A stretch of 9,167 nucleotides of DNA from Pseudomonadota bacterium. GTDB lineage: Bacteria > Myxococcota > Bradymonadia > UBA4248. This document shows, piece after piece, positions 1-5,603 of the stretch; within the stretch, counting starts at the first letter, position 1, and each line of letters begins with the position of its first letter. A program made the position numbers and the translations under genes. The stretch lies in NCBI GenBank assembly GCA_017613855.1, contig JAGACY010000327.1:1-9167 (forward strand), given 5' to 3'. Below the pieces are notes generated by a model that saw only the letters and a list, made by a program, of their open reading frames with translations, ran no database searches and was not told where the DNA came from.

Positions 1-49
1 AATTGCAAATTGCGAATTGCGAATTGCGAATTGCAAATTGCAAATTCCC
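1..49. repeat. Tandem heptamer repeat AATTGC(A/G)
   Basis: Six consecutive full heptamers (units 1 and 4-6 vary only in the last base, A or G) run from base 1 to 42, followed by a degenerate seventh, AATTCCC. The array touches the window edge, so its full length is unknown. It ends five bases short of the stop codon of the Nif3-family gene, in its 3' flank. Related heptamers of the form AAT-N-G-N-G recur at 1264-1281 and singly at 2740-2746. It looks like a short tandemly repeated sequence of the kind known from cyanobacteria, but no function can be assigned from sequence alone. Confidence 0.85.
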
Positions 50-53
50 ATGA

Positions 54-1169
54 TCAGTAAACCTCAAAAGGATTCCTCATTTCCCTGGCGATCTGCACTT
101 CCAGTTCATTCCCGAATGCAGAATCCATTAATGTTTGCGCCAGAATCTGCGGAATATATTTTTCGGTCTCATAGTGGCCTGCATCAATGAGTGCAATTCC
201 GCGCCGAATGGCATTATCAAAATCATGATGGCCGCAATCTCCCGTAATGAGTGCGTCAATTCCTCGTGCGTTGCTTATGAATTTAGCGCCCGCTCCATTC
301 ACGAAGGCGACTCTGGATACCATTTGGTCAGCATTTCCTGCAGCCCGAAGCGAAGGAATATCCCAAATCTGCTTGATATGAGCGATCAAAGCCCGCAATG
401 TCATGGGAGCCGGCAAATCTCCCTCCATTCCAAACCCATAGAGATCGGTCAAACCATGCACTTCCGATTCGAGCTTGAACACATCAAATGCCGGTTCCTC
501 ATACGGGTGTGCCTGATGCAATGCCCGGGTTACTGCCCTTAAATCTCGCTCGGAAACAACCATTTCGAGGCGGATTTCTTCCACGGTTTCTGATGTCCCC
601 GGTGTTCCAATAGCTGGATGTGATCCCTGACCACAGGTAAAATGCCCCGTCCCGCATCCCCTGAAGGAAACATTGGTATACTGACCGACACATCCTGCGC
701 CTTTGGCATGCATCGCCTGAGCCACGGTTTCGGCATCTGTCTTAGGTACAAAGACGACAATTTTGTAAGTCGCATACGGTTCATGGGAAAGGAATGGCTT
801 GCGGTTGCACAGTTCCAAATCATCCGCGAGTTTTTCGGCAATGGCATGCGGTGCGGAGTCGAGATTCGTATGAGCTGCCAAAAGCGCAATCTTATGTTCA
901 GCCAAATCGAGCAGCATACGCCCCTCGGGCGTGTCATCGTTCATGACCTTGATTGGCTTAAAAATAAAGGGATGATGCGTCAAAACGAGTTGAGCACCCC
1001 ACGAAATTGCCTCTGCAACAACGGCGGGTGTAAGCTCCAAAGCGGTCAAAACACGATTGACCCGTGCATCACCGCGCCCCAGCTGTAAACCTGGATTATC
1101 CCAGCTTTCAGCACACTTTTCGGGAAATTTCTGACAAACCATACCCCGTATATCGCAAACAGTAACCAT
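54..1169 (-). CDS. Nif3-like dinuclear metal center protein (DUF34/YqfO family)
   Basis: This is a cytoplasmic protein of about 371 aa. Conserved metal-site motifs are visible: THHP (His65-His66), HTNLD (Asp104) and GHYETEK near the C-terminus (His332, Glu334), which in the family bind two metal ions. A central insert of about 130 aa separates the two halves (YKIVVFVPKTD through HPYEEPAFDV). It is the PII/CutA-like insert of the long YqfO-type members and accounts for the length of about 370 rather than 250 aa. Members are often labelled GTP cyclohydrolase I type 2 homologues, but the in vivo reaction is unsettled. The frame is open to an ATG at 1199, but that has no ribosome binding site. 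The ATG at 1169 is preceded by GAGAGGAGAGAG and starts the family-typical MVTVCDIRGMV, so it is preferred. It is transcribed divergently from the signal peptidase homologue, and no usual partner gene is seen. Confidence 0.93.
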   Translation of the reverse strand: MVTVCDIRGMVCQKFPEKCAESWDNPGLQLGRGDARVNRVLTALELTPAVVAEAISWGAQLVLTHHPFIFKPIKVMNDDTPEGRMLLDLAEHKIALLAAHTNLDSAPHAIAEKLADDLELCNRKPFLSHEPYATYKIVVFVPKTDAETVAQAMHAKGAGCVGQYTNVSFRGCGTGHFTCGQGSHPAIGTPGTSETVEEIRLEMVVSERDLRAVTRALHQAHPYEEPAFDVFKLESEVHGLTDLYGFGMEGDLPAPMTLRALIAHIKQIWDIPSLRAAGNADQMVSRVAFVNGAGAKFISNARGIDALITGDCGHHDFDNAIRRGIALIDAGHYETEKYIPQILAQTLMDSAFGNELEVQIAREMRNPFEVY

Positions 1170-1252
1170 CTCTCTCCTCTCAGGTAACGATTCTGCCATT
1201 CAAACAGCAGTATCTTTGGCGCTTCCCCTTAGTTTTGTCACCATCTCTATCC

Positions 1253-1281
1253 AGTGAATACGTAATAGTGAATAGTGAATA
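1253..1281. repeat. AATAGTG heptamer repeats in divergent gap
   Basis: Two perfect AATAGTG heptamers (1264-1270 and 1271-1277) plus a partial AATA follow an isolated AGTGAATA at 1253-1260. They lie in the 140-bp gap between the divergent Nif3-family gene and the signal peptidase homologue, about 30 bp upstream of the latter's ATG. AGTGAAT also appears inside both direct repeats at 2701-2742. The position would allow a regulatory role, but nothing in the sequence proves one. I could not pick out a convincing promoter for either gene in this gap. Confidence 0.6.
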
Positions 1282-1309
1282 ACTCCTACCACCCCGCACA
1301 CCATCGATT

Positions 1310-2029
1310 ATGCCAAAACAAACAGAACCTAAAGAACTCCCCAAAAATCAGACCAAATCCCGTTCCAAGCATACCTCAAAACAGTCGTCACCCAAAAGGA
1401 CTTCACGCCAGAAAAAAAATGCATCGCGCCATATATATTTAAAAGTGACCATCTGTTTTCTCATGCTGCTCTCATTGCTGAGCATCTATTGTTTTGACAT
1501 CACGCCGGTATCAACCAATGCCATGATGCCTGCACTGAATGAAGGGGATGTTGTACTGTCATGGTCTCCACGATGGATAAATGGCAACTATGAACCGGGT
1601 GATGTCGTTCTCCTGGCCAATGCTTCCAGTGAGACGGCTCCCAACTTTTTACGGTTAATTGCAGAAGACGGAACCGTTTCTTTCCATGAGGATGAAATTC
1701 AAATCGATGGAAACAAACTCAAGCGTCTCCAATTGACTAATACCGCCATAATCCGCCCGCAGGATGAACCGGAAATCTGGCGTGAAACACTTGCCAACGG
1801 TGCAGCCTACAAAATCATGCTGCCCCAGCATGCTATGACAGGCTCACTTAAAGGTGAAGTCATTCTCGAAAAGGACGTCTTTCTGGCTGGTGACAATCGA
1901 TATGCTTCTTATGATTCGAGACAAAATGGCGCAGTTGACAGAAAACAAATGAAAGGCAAGGCATTAATCGTTCTCGAATCGACGAAAGATGATGGCTTTT
2001 TGGGAAAGTTTATCAAGTGGATTGAGTAA
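1310..2029 (+). CDS. Signal peptidase I homologue, apparently catalytically inactive
   Basis: The 239-aa protein belongs to the S26 type I signal peptidase family (LepB-like). A Lys/Arg/Ser-rich cytoplasmic tail of about 40 aa precedes one membrane segment (about 42-62). The catalytic-domain boxes follow: TNAMMPALNEGD (69-80), matching the SGSMMPTLLIGD box of E. coli LepB; EPGDVVLL (95-102); FLRLIAEDG (113-121), matching the IKRAVGLPGD box; and a well kept GDNRYASYDSR (194-204). The nucleophile Ser is Ala71 (gcc, 1520-1522) and the general-base Lys is Leu114 (tta, 1649-1651). As read, it should not cleave signal peptides by the known Ser/Lys mechanism. Staphylococcus aureus SpsA is a known inactive paralogue of this type. 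The frame is intact, so it is not simply a decayed gene. No clear ribosome binding site precedes the ATG. A true lepB presumably lies elsewhere. Confidence 0.85.
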   Translation: MPKQTEPKELPKNQTKSRSKHTSKQSSPKRTSRQKKNASRHIYLKVTICFLMLLSLLSIYCFDITPVSTNAMMPALNEGDVVLSWSPRWINGNYEPGDVVLLANASSETAPNFLRLIAEDGTVSFHEDEIQIDGNKLKRLQLTNTAIIRPQDEPEIWRETLANGAAYKIMLPQHAMTGSLKGEVILEKDVFLAGDNRYASYDSRQNGAVDRKQMKGKALIVLESTKDDGFLGKFIKWIE

Positions 2030-2060
2030 TCCCAAAGCTCATCATGATGGCGCAGCGTAT

Positions 2061-2117
2061 GGCGCGCAAGCGGCATAGCGCGCCGGCGCAGGCGTATTGG
2101 GGGCAAAGCCCCCAATA
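2061..2117. repeat. G+C-rich compound hairpin element (copy 1)
   Basis: Two hairpins follow the stop codon of the signal peptidase homologue. The first pairs GGCGCGC (2061-2067) with GCGCGCC (2078-2084). The second is a perfect 10-bp stem at 2095-2117, TATTGGGGGC-AAA-GCCCCCAATA. The GGGGCAAAGCCCC core, and the GCGTATTGGGG leading into it, recur in the gaps at 4634-4845 and 7160-7302, so this appears to be a dispersed intergenic repeat. There is no T-tract directly after the stem, so a role as intrinsic terminator is possible but not shown. Confidence 0.65.
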
Positions 2118-2665
2118 GCCGAAGCTTCCATAAAAAACAGGCGCACATCAAAAAAAAATGTAACAACGCATTTTTGGTTGGCATCATTATCAGTGGAGGA
2201 TGGTCCTCCCACTTGTCGAGGTGTGCGCATGTACTGGTCCGGATTTGTCTGACGCGGGCTGCCCGACATAATGTATGGCCAACCTGGGGCGGGTTTACAG
2301 CATTGGATGTCTGGACGCAGGCTTGAATGCTGAAGTGCTGTACATGCCAGGCACACGGGATGCTCTTTTTTTACGACACTTCAAGTCGGAAAGGGGGTTG
2401 TGTGCCAGGACCGTGCGTTTCCAGGGGTTGGACGGCGAGTCGGCGGGCGGGAATGGGAGAGCGGAAACCCTAAGGGTTGCCAAGGATCTATGTTAGCTAG
2501 TGTACGTTTAAAACCCACATCAAGTTGCGCCCTTTGGGCACATGCACGGCGATTGGCTGCAAAGAAACTGCCCTTTCATGATGCGACAATGACTAGAGAA
2601 TACCATTCATAGCGAACCTCGGACTGCCCATTAAAAAGATTCATCATTTTCATTTCATGACGGTC
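2118..2665. other. Long gap without a recognisable gene
   Basis: This stretch holds no gene I can support. Short open frames exist on both strands, but they overlap one another, lack ribosome binding sites and give low-complexity, Cys/Arg/Pro-rich products typical of noncoding DNA. Visible structure is limited to a nearly perfect hairpin at 2192-2213 (AGTGGAGGA against TCCTCCCACT, one-base bulge, loop TGG), a small palindrome AACCCTAAGGGTT at 2466-2478 and a G-rich patch around 2390-2460. It could be a decayed gene, an unrecognised RNA or spacer. Confidence 0.5.
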
Positions 2666-2694
2666 TTGATATCCTACCTCGAATTAATTATAGT
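2666..2694 (+). promoter_or_regulatory. Sigma70-type promoter TTGATA-N17-TATAGT
   Basis: The -35 TTGATA (2666-2671) and -10 TATAGT (2689-2694) are separated by exactly 17 bp, and each matches the sigma70 consensus at five of six bases. The predicted start of transcription is near 2701, which coincides with the first of two direct repeats, and gives a leader of about 67 nt before the Cys-rich lipoprotein gene. The placement ahead of a well-formed ribosome binding site makes it the best promoter in the window. Confidence 0.65.
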
Positions 2695-2700
2695 ACAAGT

Positions 2701-2742
2701 CAGAGCACGTTCTAGTGAATCGCAGAGCACGTTCTAGTGAAT
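2701..2742 (+). repeat. Two 20-bp direct repeats in the 5' leader
   Basis: CAGAGCACGTTCTAGTGAAT occurs at 2701-2720 and again at 2723-2742, identical in all 20 positions and separated by CG (22-bp period, about two helical turns). The repeats begin at the predicted transcription start and end 25 bases before the ATG at 2768. Spacing on one face of the helix suits a dimeric regulator binding as an operator. A role in the RNA leader or a recent duplication is also possible. Confidence 0.75.
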
Positions 2743-2767
2743 TGCGTAAAAATACAGAGAGGGTGAT

Positions 2768-3592
2768 ATGTTTTTTAAAACCAAAAGAATGAGGATGGAC
2801 CTGTCATTGGGATTAGGTGCATTGGCTGTCGTCTTCTGTATAGAGATGTCAGGCTGCCGCGTGGATAATTGTTGTATGGACTATACTCCGGAGAATTATA
2901 ACAATCCGAAAGATAATAATGCTTATGAACAGATGTGCTATAATTCAATGACCTATGACAGGAAATACGACAGAGCGGATGGTTGCTATCTGAAGGAAGT
3001 AGACAGATATGTCGAACAGGCCATAGCATGCTGTGAGCCGCTGAAAAGTGATATTGAATATAAAGAATTTGAGCAGTTTGAAATAGAATTGACGCCTTTG
3101 AATGCTAACTTTAGCAAAATTGTACTTTCTTCATCTCCCGGATGTGATAGTGAGCTTGGTTGTTTCCACATTGCGATGCCTGCAAATGCATATACATATT
3201 GTTTGTTTAACACACATCCCCGCACTTACAAATGCGATATTGAGGAAGCAAAGCAATTTGACATAGCGCTCAACGAATGCTGCATGAATGCTGCTGACAA
3301 CGATGAATGCGTTCGTTCGTTCATCCTCAATGACGCCGTATGTGTAAAAGCATGCTGTGAGGGATTGCCGGATCAGGAAAACGATCAATATATCTCCAAA
3401 GAAAACTGTTACAAAGTATTGAAAGAATCAAACGAGTGTATCGAAACGCCTGTCGATGCCTGTTGTCGTATTGCTCCCAAAGAGCCGTCACGTGGACATA
3501 TTGACCGGGATATATGCAAACAAATATATACAGACTCCCACGGTCAATGTATCAATACAGACGAGAAATATGAAATATATAAAAATCAGTAA
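2768..3592 (+). CDS. Cys-rich lipoprotein with repeated CC motifs, family unknown
   Basis: I do not recognise this 274-aa protein. It starts at an ATG preceded by AGAGAGGGTGAT, a good ribosome binding site. A basic N-terminus and hydrophobic stretch (about 11-26) lead to a lipobox-like MSGC with Cys30 as the likely lipidated residue. The mature part has 23 cysteines in 245 residues and five CC pairs (35-36, 88-89, 171-172, 196-197, 232-233). The last two units read CC-x16-C-x9/10-C, and the first also follows with single cysteines, which points to degenerate repeats that are probably disulfide-bonded outside the cytoplasm. Hand counts of three 60-base lines of the gene gave 28-37% G+C against 55% in one line of the next gene, so base composition differs sharply from its neighbour and transfer is possible. 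It probably heads an operon with the barrel protein gene 42 nt downstream. Function unknown. Confidence 0.85.
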   Translation: MFFKTKRMRMDLSLGLGALAVVFCIEMSGCRVDNCCMDYTPENYNNPKDNNAYEQMCYNSMTYDRKYDRADGCYLKEVDRYVEQAIACCEPLKSDIEYKEFEQFEIELTPLNANFSKIVLSSSPGCDSELGCFHIAMPANAYTYCLFNTHPRTYKCDIEEAKQFDIALNECCMNAADNDECVRSFILNDAVCVKACCEGLPDQENDQYISKENCYKVLKESNECIETPVDACCRIAPKEPSRGHIDRDICKQIYTDSHGQCINTDEKYEIYKNQ

Positions 3593-3634
3593 GAATAATA
3601 GTAAGGCATAAATTACAACCAGTTGGGTAGATAT

Positions 3635-4633
3635 ATGAGAAATAGTATTTACATCATGACATTCATCGCGGCCCTGAGTTGGAGCGCATTGGCTTTCGCC
3701 CAGGATGCATCTTTAGAACTATCGAATGCAGCCGTTTCTGAACCAGTATCGGCCGAAGCAGCTCCGGCACCTGCCGCCGCAAGCTACCTCATTCCCGAAG
3801 ATCCTGCAGAGACTGCGCCTGCAGTTGCCGAAGAGAGCGTACCATCAGAAGAGACGCCGGCAGTAGAAGCACAAATACAGGAAGAGCCACCCGTGGCAGA
3901 AGCACAAATGGCCCCGGCTGCGGATGGCCAGATACAGGAAGAGACACCTGCGGCAGAAGCACAAATGGATCCGGCTGTGGATGGCCAGATGCAACCAGAA
4001 TCGAGCGAACCGGACAATGCTTTACAAGCAGCCGAGGACGTGCCACAGGAAATAGCCCCGGAGCAGTCGGATGCCGCCGAGAATGCAGAGCCCCAAACGG
4101 GATGGCGCAGTGGCCTGGCTCCCTACATCGGCATAGGCCCGGCATTCGATATGCTCGATGATGCTACCGGTTATTCTGCACGCATTGGCTTCGATATGCA
4201 TTGGAAGTACATCGGCATCGGACTCGAAGTCACCTGGAACATGATTTGGGCCAAAGATGGCACAAAACGTTCTGATCATAACGATATTGCCTATCGAACG
4301 ACAAACAGTGGCCTCCTTGCGTTACTCAACGGCTACATCCCGCTGACTGACCATTTTATCATTAAACTGGGAGCGGGCATTGGCCTGGGCAAACGTTATG
4401 AAATTACTTTTTCTGATCTACAAGCCGATTACTTTAACTCGGAGGATTCGTCCTGGCTGGCACGTCTTCAGGCTGGAATGTTTTGGCTATTTGATAGCAA
4501 CTTCACGCTTGGGCTCGATATGGAATTCAATTTCGGCGGTTATACTGACCCCGGCGCGGTTTGGTGGTCCGATAAAGAAGATGACATATCCCTTGGACTC
4601 GTGTTGACGCTTTCCTATCAGTACATGGATTGA
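3635..4633 (+). CDS. Outer-membrane beta-barrel protein with Pro/Ala/Glu-rich linker
   Basis: The protein is about 332 aa. An ATG at 3635 gives a clean signal peptide, MRNSIYIMTFIAALSWSALAFA, cleaved before QD (after residue 22). The frame can be extended to a TTG at 3623, but this has no ribosome binding site, whereas a weak GGGTAG lies before the ATG. Residues about 23-155 are a low-complexity acidic Ala/Pro/Glu/Gln linker including a 19-aa tandem repeat. The C-terminal part of about 175 aa shows alternating hydrophobic/polar strands with aromatic ends (APYIGIGPAFDM, IGFDMHWKYIGIGLEVTW, FIIKLGAGIGLG, LARLQAGMFWLF, FTLGLDMEFNFGG, ISLGLVLTLSYQYMD), fitting a small OmpA/OmpW-like barrel of about eight strands. 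The linker may cross or contact peptidoglycan. It is co-oriented with and probably co-transcribed with the Cys-rich lipoprotein gene. The precise family is not recognised. Confidence 0.82.
   Translation: MRNSIYIMTFIAALSWSALAFAQDASLELSNAAVSEPVSAEAAPAPAAASYLIPEDPAETAPAVAEESVPSEETPAVEAQIQEEPPVAEAQMAPAADGQIQEETPAAEAQMDPAVDGQMQPESSEPDNALQAAEDVPQEIAPEQSDAAENAEPQTGWRSGLAPYIGIGPAFDMLDDATGYSARIGFDMHWKYIGIGLEVTWNMIWAKDGTKRSDHNDIAYRTTNSGLLALLNGYIPLTDHFIIKLGAGIGLGKRYEITFSDLQADYFNSEDSSWLARLQAGMFWLFDSNFTLGLDMEFNFGGYTDPGAVWWSDKEDDISLGLVLTLSYQYMD
3875..3988 (+). repeat. Two 57-bp in-frame tandem repeats in the linker
   Basis: Units 3875-3931 and 3932-3988 encode IQEEPPVAEAQMAPAADGQ and IQEETPAAEAQMDPAVDGQ. 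A partial unit encoding EETPAVEAQ (3848-3874) lies directly before, and MQPE directly after. The nucleotide match is high, so copy number could change by slippage or recombination while keeping frame. The repeat lengthens the flexible linker between the signal peptide and the barrel. Confidence 0.85.
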
Positions 4634-4643
4634 TGATGTGGCA

Positions 4644-4844
4644 GGGGGCAGCAGCCCCCAGCGGCGCGCTCGCGCGAAAACAACAATTCTCGCCGTCGGA
4701 ATGATGCAGATTCCTGGAATCAAGGCGAAGCCGGAGGAAGCGTATTGGGTACGTGACCGACGGCGACAACGCAGCTGACGACGAAGATGCGCATTCCGGT
4801 GCGCGCGATACGCGCCTACCCCCACTGCGGGGCATAGCCCCGCA
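4644..4844. repeat. Hairpin-rich intergenic element (copy 2)
   Basis: The gap between the convergent barrel and pal genes holds several inverted repeats: GGGGGC-AGCA-GCCCCC (4644-4659, 11 nt after the barrel gene stop); GCGCG-CT-CGCGC (4664-4675); 9-bp arms CGCCGTCGG and CCGACGGCG (4691-4699 and 4757-4765); a GCGCG-CGATA-CGCGC stem (about 4802-4815); and a perfect 8-bp stem with ATA loop (4826-4844). GCGTATTG (4740-4747), the GATA-loop stem and GGGGCATAGCCCC occur in the same order as in the copy at 7160-7302, which argues for a shared element rather than chance. Confidence 0.6.
4826..4844 (-). terminator. Possible terminator hairpin downstream of pal
   Basis: A perfect 8-bp G+C-rich stem with a three-base loop (TGCGGGGC-ATA-GCCCCGCA) lies about 35 nt beyond the pal stop codon on the minus strand. 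There is no T-tract after it, so intrinsic termination is uncertain. It belongs to the dispersed GGGGCANAGCCCC hairpin set and may serve either convergent gene. Confidence 0.35.
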
Positions 4845-4878
4845 ACGCCCCAAAAGTCATCCCCATTGAACTGAACTT

Positions 4879-5586
4879 CTATCTCGAAATGAATTCAACC
4901 CGGCGGTTAAGCGCATAATCCTGTTCCCGGTTGCCCATCGCAGCCGGTTTCTCTTTGCCATAGGGAACAACGGTCATGCGAGAGGCATCGATCCCCATGC
5001 TGACTGCATGATCTTTAACGGCATCACCGCGTTTTTGTGACAGAGCCAGATTGTATTCGGTCGTGCCACGTTCATCCGTATGTGCCCCAAGGATGACGCT
5101 AAGCTGAGGTTTGGACTTGAGCACCGCAACATTGGCCGTCAAATCGGAGACTGCACTCGACGTCAGGAACGATTCATCAAAATCAAAGTAGATGATTTTG
5201 AAAGTATCGTCACTTTCGAGATCTGTTCCGCCTGCGAGTTCGTCAATGACATTGTCATTGAGCTTCTCTTCGATGGCATTGGCAGCATTCCTGCGGCGTT
5301 CGCACTCTTCGGCATTGAGTTCGGCTTCTTCTTTGGCCTGATTTGCCAGGGTTTGGGCGAGTCTTGCCTTAGTACGTGCAGTTTCATCATCGCCGGCAGC
5401 CTGAGCATCCTGAGCTTCCTTCAAAGCGGCCTGAGCCAGTTTAAAGGTTTCTGCTGCACAATCCTGGGCATTGCCTGCACCATTCAGAGCATTCGTAGCA
5501 TCGTTAATTAATTCGGATACCGGCTGTTTGCTGGCACAGCCTGCAAGCATGAGAATTAAAGATGAAATGAGAACAAGCTTTTTCAT
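4879..5586 (-). CDS. pal: Peptidoglycan-associated lipoprotein Pal
   Basis: The 235-aa outer-membrane lipoprotein links the outer membrane to peptidoglycan as part of the Tol-Pal system. The start at 5586 is preceded by AAAAAGGAA and gives the signal MKKLVLISSLILMLAGC, with lipobox LAGC and lipidated Cys17. Ala at +2 fits outer-membrane sorting. An Ala/Glu/Lys-rich helical region (about 25-112, likely coiled coil, with some DUF4398-like character) is followed by an OmpA-type domain (about 128-235). That domain carries YFDFDESFL, HTDERGTTEYN (Asp171), LSQKRGDAV (Arg186) and NRRVEF; Asp171 and Arg186 match the diaminopimelate-binding pair. It is longer than E. coli Pal (173 aa) because of the helical region. 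The frame runs upstream to 5634, but that overlaps the end of tolB and ignores the ribosome binding site. It lies 17 nt after tolB, almost certainly in the same operon. Confidence 0.93.
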   Translation of the reverse strand: MKKLVLISSLILMLAGCASKQPVSELINDATNALNGAGNAQDCAAETFKLAQAALKEAQDAQAAGDDETARTKARLAQTLANQAKEEAELNAEECERRRNAANAIEEKLNDNVIDELAGGTDLESDDTFKIIYFDFDESFLTSSAVSDLTANVAVLKSKPQLSVILGAHTDERGTTEYNLALSQKRGDAVKDHAVSMGIDASRMTVVPYGKEKPAAMGNREQDYALNRRVEFISR

Positions 5587-5603
5587 TCGCGATTCCTTTT
5601 TTT

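Noticed and set aside
2042..2356. 104-aa minus-strand open frame over the hairpin element
   Set aside because: Its C-terminal half is just the translation of the G+C-rich repeat; there is no ribosome binding site and composition is not protein-like.
2275..2612. Two overlapping plus-strand frames (73 and 70 aa) in the long gap
   Set aside because: They overlap in different frames, lack ribosome binding sites and show no domain.
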